A program made the position numbers and the translations under genes. From positions 52,557 through 116,556 of the forward strand of contig NW_026729280.1 of NCBI RefSeq assembly GCF_030272615.1: a DNA stretch of 64,000 nucleotides, written 5' to 3'. Within the stretch, counting starts at the first letter, position 1. Each line of letters opens with the position of its first letter. The notes below the pieces were generated by a model, which was not told the origin of the DNA, searched no databases, and was given only the letters and a program-made list of their open reading frames with translations. Below, one piece after another: positions 33,925 to 45,768 of this stretch. Origin of the DNA: Cryptomeria japonica (Eukaryota > Streptophyta > Pinopsida > Cupressales > Cupressaceae).

Positions 33925-35379
33925 TGTTGGAATTTTGCATATGGATTTCGTTAATGTTATGTTGTCATTGATTTCAATTGAACCAGTGAATGGTATTCAT
34001 GATATTATTGATGTTATTGTTGTTATTGCTTTTGTCTTGTAACTGGTATGATAAACTTTGAGGAAGATGTTGTAAACTGGTATGGTAGTTTGTAAGTTAA
34101 ACCGGTGTATAAGGTTAAACCTTTCTATGTTATGTAACCGGTAAAACCTACTAGTTATTTTTGTTAAACCCTAACCGATCAAATTTTGATGGTTTAAGAT
34201 TTGAGGTTGAGTGGTAATCATAGTGACATGTGTGATCATTGTATGAATATAAGTTTAAGTTATTTTGGCACATTTGATTTTCTTGGAAAGGAGAAACATG
34301 GATTGCATCAAAATCATAGCATGTGATGAGTTACAAGTCCGATGAAGCTGTGATCATGGAGCGGTTGGAATTTTCTTGATTAATGTGAAGAGATTGTTAT
34401 GATTTCTAACGGTCAAGATTGTACCGACTTGTTTGTAATCTCGATGATGAGAGTTAGTTTTTTGTTGTGTTATTGATGTAATTAATTTGTATTTAAGGTT
34501 GATGAAGTTGTTTTATTTTGGAGTTGGCAAGATTGGCAGAAATCAGTTGAGTGTGGCGTTGCTTAACTAGAGAATGGATCTGCAGTCTGAGTAAAGGTAT
34601 ATTTAATGCTCAAGAAAGATCTAATCAAGGAGATGTAGTGCTATTTAGAAAGATCAATAAAAACCTATTGTTTTCTAACAATCACATCAGAATTGAAATC
34701 CCCTAACCTAGTAAGCTCTAACAAGCTTGGTTACTTCCTAAATCCTCTCACAAGGTGATCCTTTAGTTCTGATTCTCAAATCCTCTACTGAGGTTACTCC
34801 TAATAGGGTATTTTTCTTTTCATCAAGGCATTTTTATAAATCCTTTAGCTGGGTGATTCCTAATAGAATTAGTTCTTAATAGGACTTATTGTAAAAGCTT
34901 TAACAGGCTTTGCTCCTAATAGGGGGAACTTCAGAAGAGTTTAGATAGCTATTCTTGTGAGTCTCATCTCACCATGGTTTTTACCTATTTGGGTTTTCCA
35001 TGTATAAATATGTGTGTCAAGTGGTGAATGTTTTTGTGGTTATGATCTTATTTGTTTGTTTGATTAACTACTTAAATATTTTGATAAGGCATGATAACTG
35101 GAAGCAAAGAGAATTGAATATGTTGATATTTGATTAAGAATTTTTAATGTTTACAAGATAGAAGTTGTTTACTATTAAGTTGGTATAACAGTCAAACTGA
35201 TTGATGTTGGTAATCTTTGAGATATTATCTTGATAGAGTTATTTTGTTGGTAAGTTTATTTTGAGTTTGGGAGTTTGTATCAATTTTTTAGTTTACTGAT
35301 TTACCCCACACACCCCCCCCCCCCCCCCCCGCCCTATCTCAGTAATCTACTGGATACTTATTCTTTCATCATATCATCA
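33925..35379 (+). mobile_element. Solo LTR of the Copia-C family
   Basis: 1,455 bp from TGTTGGAATT to CATATCATCA, flanked by perfect GAAGG duplicates (33920-33924, 35380-35384). It is closely similar to the Copia-C LTRs at 38413 and 44369. With an intact duplication and no internal region it is a true solo LTR, formed by recombination between two LTRs of one insertion. It carries a C-tract of about 20 near 35310-35330. Confidence 0.95.
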
Positions 35380-36226
35380 GAAGGAAATATACTCCATTGG
35401 AAGAACAATTTGAGCTTTTAGGAAGATAGTGGCAAACAAGATAATAATAATTCTAGACAATCCTCCATATGAGCCAAAATTGAAACCAAATTGGTGGAAT
35501 GACGACGAGTACTATGAATATCACAAGAGAAAGGGACATAAAATGAGAAATTTCCATCGCTTGAATAACATTATACATGATCTTATTGATATAGGTGACA
35601 TTGAGATTGAGGGACATACATCTAATCAAGAACATGAGATGTTTAAGGAACCAATCCCTAAACATTACAAGGGAAAAGCCAAAGCCACATATGATCAAGC
35701 TAACTATAACAAAGTGTACTATGATTATGATTCAACCATTAACCATATTTCGATGGACAACTATGTTTCTACTATTATCATAAAGGACAAAATACCTGAA
35801 AGTTCTACCCAAAGAGCCAAAGTTGTCCTAAAAGGTATTGAAACTTCTTCTGAATATGCCACTGAATGTAATGTCACAAGTTGTCGAGGTAAGGTCACCT
35901 TGCAAGGTGATCAAGCTAAAACTAACATTTCCTCATCAAACAAACCTGAGTATGACCTAGTAGAACAATTAGGGAAGACACCCACACTCATCTCAATCCT
36001 AGAATTATTGTGTATCTCTCCTTCGCATAAAGCCATAATTGATAAATTCCTAAGAGATACCTTTGTACCCACTGATCTGAACATGGACCAGTTTGAAGCC
36101 ATGGTGGGATACCTTTTTGTTTCACATTCCCTTGCATTCACCAAAGCTAATGATGTCTTTGTAAGCCAACCACATAATACACCTTTACACATTGAAGCTT
36201 TCCTACACAAGCATCAAATAAAATGA
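35380..36226 (+). pseudogene. Gypsy-C gag C-terminus, knuckle lost
   Basis: An open frame of 265 aa from 35429, continuing gag after the solo LTR. Near the start is YYEYHKRKGHKMRNFHRL, the Tat-type knuckle (C-x2-H-x4-H-x4-C) in which both Cys are now aromatic. The C-terminal half (YDLVEQLGKTPTLISILELL and DLNMDQFEAMVGYL) is the gag-protease linker of Tat elements. Stops right before the protease. Confidence 0.8.
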
Positions 36227-36600
36227 GTCGTGATCGATGGAGGAGCAGGTCTAAACATTTATACATTGAACACTCTTAAGCAATTGAGATATTATGAAAA
36301 GGTTGTGAATTCTATACATGTAATCACCATTAAGGCATATGATGACGAAGAGCGCTCATCCAAGGGCATAGTCACATTACCTCTCAGAGTAGGGCCAGTT
36401 ACAAAGGATGTGGTTTTTCAAGTCCTTGATCTAAAGCTCACATACAACATATTGTTAGGATGCCCATGGATTCAGGAGATGAGCGCAATCCCATCTACAT
36501 ATCACCAATGTATCAAGTTCCCACACAATGGAGTTGAAGTGATCATCAAAGATGATCCAAACCCATTCATATATTGCAACAATCTGTGACCTAGATTAGA
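36227..36600 (+). pseudogene. Gypsy-C aspartic protease
   Basis: VVIDGGAGLNIYTLNTLKQL near 36225-36290 is the active site (DGG form usual in Tat elements). Further on are LPLRVGPVTKDVVFQVLD, LTYNILLGCPWIQEMSAIPS and TYHQCIKFPHNGVEV, a nearly complete retroviral-type protease region. The frame ends at 36589. The protease would cut the Gag-Pol polyprotein. No RT follows it. Confidence 0.85.
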
Positions 36601-37800
36601 AATAACAATTCCAGTCAATCAAGAGGATGTTCCTTCATTAGCATATGTTGATCTAGAATCCTTGAAAACTTCTACATCAAAACAAGTAGAAATCAAAGAA
36701 AGGTTCAAGATCAAAGATTTGGGATGTGGTGAGTATATATTTCATGTTGATCAACTCCCACTACCTCCTAAGATATTTAGTCTATAGGAACAACCTACAA
36801 ACAAGTTAAAATTTCAAGGAAATGGCTACTAAGAACCTAATGTTGTGGCTACTAAGTCTGAATGCAAATATCCTCTATTGGCACAAGAAGCTCTTGATAT
36901 CAATAATCCCAGGAGTGGTTCTAGTGAAAATATATTGAGCATATTGCCAGGCCTCTTGAGAACTCACATAGCTTTATCATTTCATCTATTCATTCCATTT
37001 CCACTCCTCTCCTAGACTTGGATCAAAAAGAATTACAAAAGCCCTTACTCATTGGGGATCGCAAGTCAAGATTTGAAAATAAAAATCTAAAAGTAAAAAA
37101 TAAAGAGAAGTCCTTTAGTCCAAATCAAAATCAAAATCTATTGGACTCTGAAAAAATCAAGGTCAAGGATAAAAATCTTATAAAAGAAAAAGAGCAAGAG
37201 ATGATCTTCCCTAATACCAAAATAACTAGGGGAAAAAGTTCTAAAATTTCAAGTAAAAAGGAATACTTGTTGATCCTAAGTCTCCATCATGCTATCCTAC
37301 TTTCACTTCTTTTTCACAATCATAAGCCTTCATCACTCATCCACTTGTTTTGCACATCCTTTCCCTTTTGGTGATACATCACATCAATGGACCTTTAATG
37401 GAGCTTCCTCGAGGGACATTATTGTCAGGGATTCCCAAACTTCTTTAGGTGACATGCATATGGGCCTACGTACTCCACACACTAGTAATTCTGTCTTAGT
37501 TCCTTTATCAAGGAAGATAATCAAGGGAGAAACACATCATTTGGTCAAGGAACAATGCAGCTACAATCATAAGGTAAATCCGCACACATTTGAAGTAGTC
37601 GACTTAGTTCTCAAGGAGAATCCAAGAAATCAATAGGACCGAGATAAGAAAGGAAAATTTGAGCCCAATTAGCTTGGTCCTTATGTTATCACAATAGTAT
37701 ACAGATCAGGTGCATATCAACTTTCGACACCAGATGGAGAAACTTTGGAGGATCCTATCAATATCATGCACCTTCACAGGTTTTACACATAGCTCTTCAG
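36601..37800 (+). pseudogene. Gypsy-C pol remnant: integrase tail only
   Basis: After the protease only about 1 kb of broken frames is left before the integrase C-terminus at about 37560-37790: HTFEVVDLVLKENPR, FEPN, LGPYVI, SGAYQLSTPDGETLEDPINI and MHLHRFYT. RT, RNase H and the integrase zinc and core domains (normally about 3 kb) are absent. The middle part (37018-37374) is Lys-rich and unrecognised. This is therefore an internally deleted, non-autonomous Tat-like element. Confidence 0.8.
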
Positions 37801-38412
37801 AATATCTTAATTCAAAAATACAAAAAAATCATAAAATATCAAAACTACAAAAAAATCATAAAAAATAAAAAATACAAAAAAACTCATAAAAATAAATTAT
37901 CATTACTTGGTGTAAACCTAGCAAATGGGTGCCTTGTGACACAAAAACAATTGAAAAAAAAAAAAAAAAAGTAAAGAGAAATAAATGTGTCAAATGGTGA
38001 AAACCACTTTGGTGGCGCTCTAGACAAGTACCATGGTGAAAACTAGGTTACTTGCACCATGTGTAGAGACATTGCTCCTCCCTCCTTCAGGATTCAATCT
38101 CATCCTTTCACTTTGCACACACTCACAACCTATCTGTCCATAATAAACTTACCCATTCCCTTCATCACTTGTTATTGATCTTCCTAAGATTGGTTAGCTA
38201 TTCATAATAAACATCCTTTTCCATCCCTTTCCATCCATATTAATTAGCTTCTATATGTGGCTAAGGAAAATCCTACCTCTAGTGATGGGTGTGGAACTAA
38301 GAGAATCACACATTCTGAGGACTACAATTTCTTCTAGTTTTTTTCAGTCTATCCGTGCACAATCCATAATAAAGAAACACTTACATCACGAATCCACAAT
38401 AAAGTATCAGTT
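37801..38412 (+). other. A-rich repeats and 3' non-coding part
   Basis: 37810-37900 has about three copies of an A-rich unit containing acaaaaaaatcataaaa. A 17-A run lies at 37954-37970. The rest has no recognisable feature and ends where Copia-C begins. Confidence 0.7.
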
Positions 38413-39834
38413 TCTTGGCATTTTGCATATAGATTGTATTAATGATATGTTGTCATTGATGTCAATTGAACCGGTGAATTGTATTCATGATTTTATTGAT
38501 ATTATTGTTGTTATTGCTTTTGTATTGTAACCGGTATGGTAAACTTTGTGGAATATGTTGTATACCGGTATATGGTAGTTTGTAAGTTAAACCAGTGTAT
38601 AAGGTTAAACCTTTATATGATTAGTAATCGATAAACCCTACCAGATGTTTTTGTTAAACCCTAACCGATCAAATTTTGTTGGTTTAAGATCTCATGTTGA
38701 GTGGTGGTGATGGTGACATGTGTGGTCATTGTATGAGATAGGTTCAAGTTAGTTTGGCATGTTTGATTGTCTTGGAAAGGAGCAAAGTGGATTGCATCAA
38801 ATACATAGAGCGTGATGAGTTACAAATCCAATGAAGCAGTGATTATAGAGCGATTGGAATTTTCTTGTTAAATATGAAAAGATTATTATGATTTCTAACG
38901 GTCAAGATTGTACAAATTTGTTTGTAATCTCGATGATCAGAATTAGGTTTTTATTGTGTTACCGACCTATTTGATTTCTATTTAAGGTCGATGATGTTGT
39001 TTTATTTTTGAGTTGGCAAAGTTGGCAAAAATTAGTTGAGTGTGAGGTTGCCTAACTGGACGATGGATCTGCAATTTGAGTAGAGGCAAATTTGAAGCTT
39101 AAGAAGGATCTGATCAAGGAAATGTAGTGCTATTCAGACAGATCAAGAAAAACCTCTTGTTTTCTAACAATCACAACAAAAATTGAAATCCCCTAACTGA
39201 GTAAGCTCTAACAAGCTTGGTTACTTTCGAAATCCTCTCACAAGGTGGTCCATTAGTTTGGATTCTCAAATCCTCTACTGAGGTTACTCCTAAAAGGGTA
39301 TTATGTTTATCATCAAGGCATATTTGTAAAATGCTCTGACTGGGTGATTCTTAACAGAATCAGTTCTTAACAGGACTTGTTGTAAAATCTTTAACAGGCT
39401 TGGCAACTAACAGGGTGAACTTCAAAAGAGTTTATATAGCTATCCTTGTGAGTATCATCTCACCATGGTTTTTACCTATTTGGTTTTTCCACATATAAAT
39501 ATTTGTGTCAAGTGGTGAATGCTTTTGTGATTATGATCTTATTTATTGATTTGATTAAGGTATGATAACTAGAAGCGTGAGAGTTGAAAAGCTTGATATT
39601 TGATTAAGCATTGTTGATGTTTACAAGATTGAAGTTCTTTACTATTTAGTTGGTATAATAGTCAAACCGGTTGGTGTTGGTTGATGTTGGTAATCTTTGA
39701 GATATTATTTTGATAGAACTATTTTGTTGATAAGTTTATTTTGAGTTTGGGAGTTTGTATTAGTTTTTGAGTATACTGATTCACCCCCCTCTCTCAGTAT
39801 TCTACCGGATACTTATTCTTTCATCATATCATCA
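38413..39834 (+). repeat. Copia-C 5' LTR
   Basis: About 1,422 bp, ending CATATCATCA before the primer site. Contains the CCT...AGG mini-palindrome array (39188-39415) and ACCGGT words (for example 38469, 38528, 38564). Confidence 0.92.
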
Positions 39835-39835
39835 A

Positions 39836-39848
39836 TTGGTATCAGAGC
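39836..39848 (+). other. Copia-C primer binding site
   Basis: ttggtatcagagc follows the LTR after one base. It is a perfect match to the initiator-Met tRNA primer site. Confidence 0.9.
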
Positions 39849-39907
39849 TATCTCAACTACTCTTAGATCTCTAAGCCTAACAGCTTGAGGAAACAATCCT
39901 ATAGATC

Positions 39908-41160
39908 ATGTTGAAGAAAGAAAGTCCTAAGTTCAACAAAGAGATCTATAGAATCTAGAGTGACAGAATGAAGATTTAGATCAAAATTCTTGGTAGTCAG
40001 TATTGGGAGCTTGTAGAAAGTAAGTATACAACACCTACTGGAACTTTGACTGATGATCAGAAGAAAGAACAACAAGAGAATCATCAATCAGTAGAGGCAA
40101 TTATAAGTTCCCTGGTTGATGTTGAATATGTAGATGTTCATGGTCTTGAAACTGCTTATGAAGTATGGAAAAAACTTGAAAAGATTTATAGCGGTGATGA
40201 AGATGTTAAGATTGCTAAAGAGGAGAGTTTAAGAGGAAAGTTTGATGATATGAGAATATCCGAAGGCGAGAATATCTAGTAGTATGGTCAAAGGATAAAA
40301 TAAATAGTTGGTGAAATAAAGAGTGCATGAGGGAAATTGGAAGATTCCACAGTGATATGTAAGGTACTGAGAACCCTACTACCGGTTTATGCTATTCAAG
40401 TTGCAGCTATTCAGGAGCTGAAATCAATTGATAAGACAAAGGTAACTCTTGACTCTATCATTGGAAAACTTACTACTTTTGAGTTAAATGGCTATGATGG
40501 TAGTGTACAAAAATTAGAATCTACATTCAAATCTTCTATCTCTAACCCATTAGTGAGAAAAAGTAGAGATACCAGCCATAGCTATGAATCTAGATCCAGC
40601 AGAGATGCTAATGATGAAGACAGTTTATTGGAGCTTGAAGCATTGTTGGAAAAATGACTACCTAGAGGCACTGGTAAATACAGAGGTAAGCTACCATTGA
40701 AATTTTTTTCTTGCAATAAGATTGGTCACATAGTAGCTAATTGCTTTAATAGTGAAAATGAACACTAGAAAGACAAATTTAAGAAGTATAAGGGTAATGG
40801 CAAGAGAGATTGTCTTGTAACTATTGGCAGTGGTATTACTAATGATGAATCTGATGATGATGCTAGTGAAGATATTGTGTTTATGGCTATTAAGGAAGAC
40901 ACATCTAGCCAGAAGGCTTTAGTGTCCAGGATGGATAACTCTAATGATTGGATCATTGATAGTGGTTGTTAACATCACATTACTGGTGATCAGAGCAAAT
41001 TTCTTTCCTTGAAAGAGTTTAATGGTGATGTTGTCATATTTGGAAATGACTCACCTTGTATGGTTAAAGGTAAGGGAGTTAATTCTCTTAATGGGAAGAG
41101 GAGTGCTAGAGATGTTTATTGGGTTGAAGGTCCTAAGCACAATCTTTTAAGTGTAGCATA
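39908..41160 (+). pseudogene. Copia-C gag and protease
   Basis: Starts near 39908 (MLKKESPKFNKE). Gag blocks DDQKKEQQENHQSVEAII, EVWKKLEKIYSGDEDVK and EESLRGKFDDM match Copia-A gag. The knuckle at about 40706-40745 reads FFSCNKIGHIVANC: the first Cys is Phe. The protease active site IIDSGC near 40955-40970 is followed at once by a stop. There are at least six stops, including TGG-to-TAG and CAG-to-TAG types. Confidence 0.88.
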
Positions 41161-42540
41161 ATAGAATGACAAAGGATACCCATTGGAATTTAGAAATGGC
41201 ATGTGCAAAATATTTGACAACAAAGGTGAATTGATTGCAACCGGCAAACACGCCATAGGTAATCTATTTCATCTTAATTCCAAAATTAGCAATCATTTGA
41301 TTGAAAAGATAGATGATAGCTCGCTTTGGCATAGAATATTTTGTCATATAAATTTTGACAATATTGTTAAAGTGAGTAAGTCTAAGATAGTAAGAGGTCT
41401 ACCTCAGTTAGACAAACTTGTTAGTGCTCTCTGTAAAGAATGTTAGTTAGGAAAGATGACTTCTTCTACTTTTAACAAAAAGTCCTTCTCAGTGGAGCAC
41501 TTGTTAGATTTGGTTCATACAAATTTATGTGGACCAATAAAAAATAGAAGCATTTCAGGTGATAGATATTTCATGATCTTCATTGATGACTATTTAAGGA
41601 TGATTTGGGTCATATTCTTGAAATATAAGAATGAATCTTTTGGAAAATTCAAGGCATTCAGGGCCTTAGTTGAGGAAGAGAGTAGCAAAAAGATTAAATG
41701 TCTAAGAACAGATCAAGGTGGTAAATTCACTTCTAAGGAGTTCACTAAGTATTATGATGAGAATGGTATCAAACAAAAGCTTTCTGCACCAAGGACACCA
41801 CAACAAAATGATATAGCATAGAGAAACAATCAGTCAGTGGTGGAAGCTGCTAGGACTATGTTGATACAAGGAAATGTAGCAAAAACATTTAGGAGAGAAG
41901 CTGTAAGTATAGCGTTCTACACAATGAACCGAGTTCTAGTGAAAAGAGGTAAGGGTAAGACACCTTATGAGTACTGGTATAGAAGATCACCTGATGTTAG
42001 TTATTTTAAAATATTTGGTATCAAATGTTTTATTAAAAGAGGTGATTACATTAGCAAGTTTGAAGCAAAGATTGATGAAGGCATATTCCTTGGCTATTCC
42101 ATCAAGAGTAAGGGATAGAAATGTTTCAACAACCAGACTCAGAGAATTATTGAGAGTGTTGATTTTTATGTAGATGAATGTCCTAAAGTTTCAGAAGGAA
42201 CCAGTTGAGAGAAAAAGGATGAAGATCCTTGCATTTTGCTTTTAGAACCTGAAACTGTTAAATCTGAACTAGTAAGGCAAATCCTGATGTACTTGTTCAA
42301 TCGGAACAAATAATTTCAGAAGAAGATGATGATGAAGAAGTTGAACCTGAGGAGAATGATCATGTTATTCCTAGATATGTGAGACTTAATCATAGTTTTG
42401 AGTAGATTATTGGGGATAAGGAAGCTGGAATACTTACTAGAAGAAGAGTTAGAGATAACTCTTGCATGATCTCCACCATTGAACCAAGAAGTGCTAAGGA
42501 GAATTTTGGTGATGATCATTGGGTTAAAGAAATTGAAGAG
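41161..42540 (+). pseudogene. Copia-C integrase, two catalytic residues lost
   Basis: The zinc part SLWHRIFCHINFDN ... LCKEC is readable at 41320-41446. In the core the first catalytic Asp of HTDLCGP is Asn (HTNLCGP, about 41516-41536), the second Asp (LRTDQGG) is kept, and the third residue, Glu, is a TAG stop (NDIA, stop, RNN near 41806-41830). The post-integrase block continues with KTPYEYWYRR and DEGIFLGYSIKSKG to 42118, then an acidic linker. It cannot work as an integrase. Confidence 0.9.
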
Positions 42541-43227
42541 GAATTGGATTAGATTAAGAAAAACAACACTTAGACCGTGGTACTCTGACCAGTAAACAAG
42601 AATGTCATAGGTACTAAATGGGTGTTCGGAAACAAGTTGAATGAGTATGGTGTTTTAGTTCGCAATAAGGCAAGATTAGTCTGCAAAGGTTATGCATAAG
42701 AAGAAGGAGAAGATTATGGAGAAAATTTTGCACCAGTAGCAAGAATGGAAGGAGTCAGAACATTACTTGTATTTGTAGCTCACAAGAAGTTCAAGGTATA
42801 CTAGATGGATGTTAAGTATACATTTTTGAATGGGATATTGGAAGAAGAAGTTTATATAGAGTAGCCTGATGGTTATGCATTGACAGATAAAGATGACATG
42901 GTATGCAGATTGCATAAATCTTTGTATGGATTAAAGTAGGCATCTAGAGCATGGTATGAAAGGCTTCATACACATCTAATGAAGATAGGATTTGCAAGAA
43001 CCAGTGATGACAACAACATTTATCTCAAGTTTAAAGGAGATAAAATACTCGTTAATGAAGTATTTGTTGATGACATTATATTTGGAGGTAATGATGTCAT
43101 GAGCAACAATTTTGTAGATGAAATGGAAAATGAGTTTGAAATGTCATTATTAGGAGAAATAAATTTTTTTATAGGCTTGCAAATACATCACATGAAGAAT
43201 GGTATTTTCATTACTTAATCTAAGTAT
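42541..43227 (+). pseudogene. Copia-C reverse transcriptase
   Basis: Readable with many stops: IGTKWVFGNKLNEYG, RNKARLVCKGYA, MDVKYTFLNGILEEEVYIE, VCRLHKSLYGLK, ASRAWYERLH. The active site VFVDDIIFG at about 43060-43085 is kept. Stops at YQ-MDVK, EQ-PD and LKQ-AS positions are all TAG where CAG is expected. It is therefore decayed by point change rather than by deletion. Confidence 0.88.
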
Positions 43228-44010
43228 GTGAAAGAAGATTTGAAGACTTTTGGCATGAGTGATTGTAAACCAATTGGAACTCCGATGATTACAGGTTGTA
43301 AATTGTCCAAAGAAGTTGCAGCTAAGTCTGTAGATGAGAAAGAATACAGATCAATGATTGGCAAGTTACACTATGTTGTTCACAGTAGACCAGATATTGC
43401 CCATGTAGTTGGTATAGTTGCTAGATTCCAGAAGAATCTGAAGGAAGCACATCTGATAGCAACCAAGAGAATTTTTAGATATCTAAAAGGTATAGTTGAT
43501 TATGCATTATGGTATTCATATGGAGGAAATTTTGTTTTGCAGGCATACACAGATGCTGATTGGGAAAGAAATGTTGATGATCAAAATAGTACTACTGGTG
43601 GAGAATTCTTTCTAGGAGGAAGGCTAGTTTCATGGAGTAGTAAAAAGTAGAGTTGTACTTCACAATCTACTGCTAAAGCTGAGTATGTAGCAACTTATAT
43701 GAATTGCACACAAGCTATTTGGATGAGGCGCATTTTGGAAGGTTTTAAGATGAAGATCACAAAACCTATGAATATTTTATGTGATAATACGAGTGCAATT
43801 AATATTTCTAAGAATCTTGTTTTTCATGCAAGGACTAAGCACATTGAATTGAAGTATCATTTCTTGAGGGAGAAAGTTAAAAGTAAAGATGTTATCTTAG
43901 AGCATATTTCAACCAAAGAGTAGCTTGCAGATGTTTTTACCAAACCTCTACCTAAGTCTACATTTGAGTGTCTTACAAGACAACTAGGGGTTGTACCCCT
44001 TAATGAGGTC
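43228..44010 (+). pseudogene. Copia-C RNase H and pol end
   Basis: From LKTFGMSDCKPIGTPM to SMIGKLHYVVHSRPDIAHVV, then RNase H: AYTDADWERNVDDQNSTTGG, a stop, EYVATYMNCTQAIWM, ILCDNTSAINISKN, RTKHIELKYHFLREK. After a TAG comes LADVFTKPLPKSTFECL, the usual copia pol end. Catalytic acids (DAD, CDN) are present; the EAEY Glu is Lys (AKAEY). Confidence 0.88.
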
Positions 44011-44368
44011 AATTAAACATGATGTTGATTGCATCAGTCCCTGAACTACTTGCAGAATTTTACATGGATTGATGTTTTTGGAGTGGATGTATTCCATAGG
44101 GGGAGCATCAAATTGTAGTTTGTTGATGCATAGTGAGATTTGATATTACATTTTTTTACTTTAAATTTGGTATTTCTCTCAAAGGGGCAGAAGAATTATG
44201 TAACCGGGGACAAGAATTTTGTGTTTGATTAGGTGAACCAGTGACAAGATGATGACAGATAGAGCATGGTGAATACTTGGTATGTAAACCAAGATTCCTA
44301 TTCACTAATCACAACAACAAATCAAAGGTGTTGATATTTGTATCACCATCAATGCCAAAGGGGGAGAT
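44011..44368 (+). other. Copia-C 3' region with polypurine tracts
   Basis: Non-coding. Three purine tracts: agggggagc near 44098, aaaggggcagaag near 44181 and ccaaagggggagat at 44355-44368 directly before the LTR. Confidence 0.8.
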
Positions 44369-45768
44369 TGTTGGCATTTTGCATATCGATTATATTAATG
44401 ATATGTTGTCATTGATGTCAATTGAACAAGTGAATAGTATTCATGATTTTGTTGATATTATTGTTGCTATTGCATGTATTGTAACCGGTATGATAAACTT
44501 TGTGGGAGATGTTGTAAACTGGTATATGGTAGTTTGTAAGTTAAACCAGTGTATAAGGTTAAAAATTTCTATTCTTAGTAACTGGTGAACTCTACCAGTT
44601 GTTTTTCTTAAACCCTAACCGATCAAATTTTTGTTGGTTTAAGATCTAATGTTGAGCGGTAATGATGGTGACACGTGTGGTCATTATATGAGATAAGTTC
44701 AAGTTAGTTTGGAATGTTTGATTGTCTTGGAAAGGAGAAAAGTGGATTGCATCAAATACAAAGTGCGTGATGAGTTACAAATCTGATGAAGTGGAGATTA
44801 TGGAGCGGTTAGAATTTTCTTGTTAAATGTGAAGAGATAGTTATAATTTCTAACGATCAAGATTGTACCAACTTGTTTGTAATATCAATGATGAGAATTA
44901 GGATTTGGTTGTTTTACCAACCTATTTGATTTGTATTTAAGGTTGATGATGTTGTTTTATTTCAGAGTTGGCAAAGTTGGCAGAAATTAGTTGAGTGTGA
45001 GGTTGCCTAACTGGAGGATAGATCTGTAGTCTGAGTAAAGGAAGATTTGAAGCTTAAGAAGGATATGATCAAGAAAATGTAGTGCTATTCAAACAGATCT
45101 AGAAAAACCTATTGTTTTCTAACAATCACAGCAGAAATTGAAATCCCCTAACTGGGTAAGCTCTAACAAGCTTGGTTACTTTCTAAATCCTCTCAAAAGG
45201 TGGTCCATTACTTAGGATTCTCAAATCCTCTATGGAGGTTACTCCTAACAGGGTATTGTGCTTTTCATCAAGGCATATTTGTAAAATCCTCTAGCCAGGT
45301 GATTCCTATCAAAATCAATTCTTAACAAGCTTGACTCCTAACAAGGCAAACTTCAGAAGAGTTCAGATAGATATCCTTGTGAGTCTCATCTCACCATGGT
45401 TTTTACCTAGTTGGGTTTACCAAGTATAAATATTTGTGTCAAGTGATGAATTCTTTTGTGGTTATGATATTATTTATTGATTTGATTAAGGCATGATAAC
45501 TGGAAGCATGAGAATTGAAAAGGTTGATATTTGATTAAGCATTGTTGATGTTTACAAGATTGAAATTGTCTACTATTTAGTTGGTATAACAATCAAACCG
45601 GTTGCTATTGGTTGATGTTGGTAATCTTTGAGATATTATTTTGATAGAAATATTTTTTTGATAAGTTTATTTTGAGTTTAGGAGTTTGTATCAGTTTTTG
45701 AGTATATTGATTCACCCCCCCCCCCTCTCAGTATTCTACCAGATACTTATTCTTTCATCATATCATCA
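44369..45768 (+). repeat. Copia-C 3' LTR
   Basis: 1,400 bp from TGTTGGCATT to CATATCATCA. Matches the 5' LTR and the solo LTR. A C-run of 13 lies at about 45714-45726. Confidence 0.92.

Larger units (their letters stand above)
38413..45768 (+). mobile_element. Copia-C: full-length but dead copia
   Basis: About 7.36 kb with LTRs at 38413-39834 and 44369-45768, an initiator-Met primer site and gag-protease-integrase-RT-RNase H order. Related to Copia-A in gag, and shares its polypurine tract (CCAAAGGGGGAGAT). The 5' LTR begins TC rather than TG, and the flanks CAGTT and TCATC do not match, so no target duplication is seen. Many CAG-to-TAG stops. It lies in the Gypsy-C region after the integrase tail. 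Confidence 0.93.
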
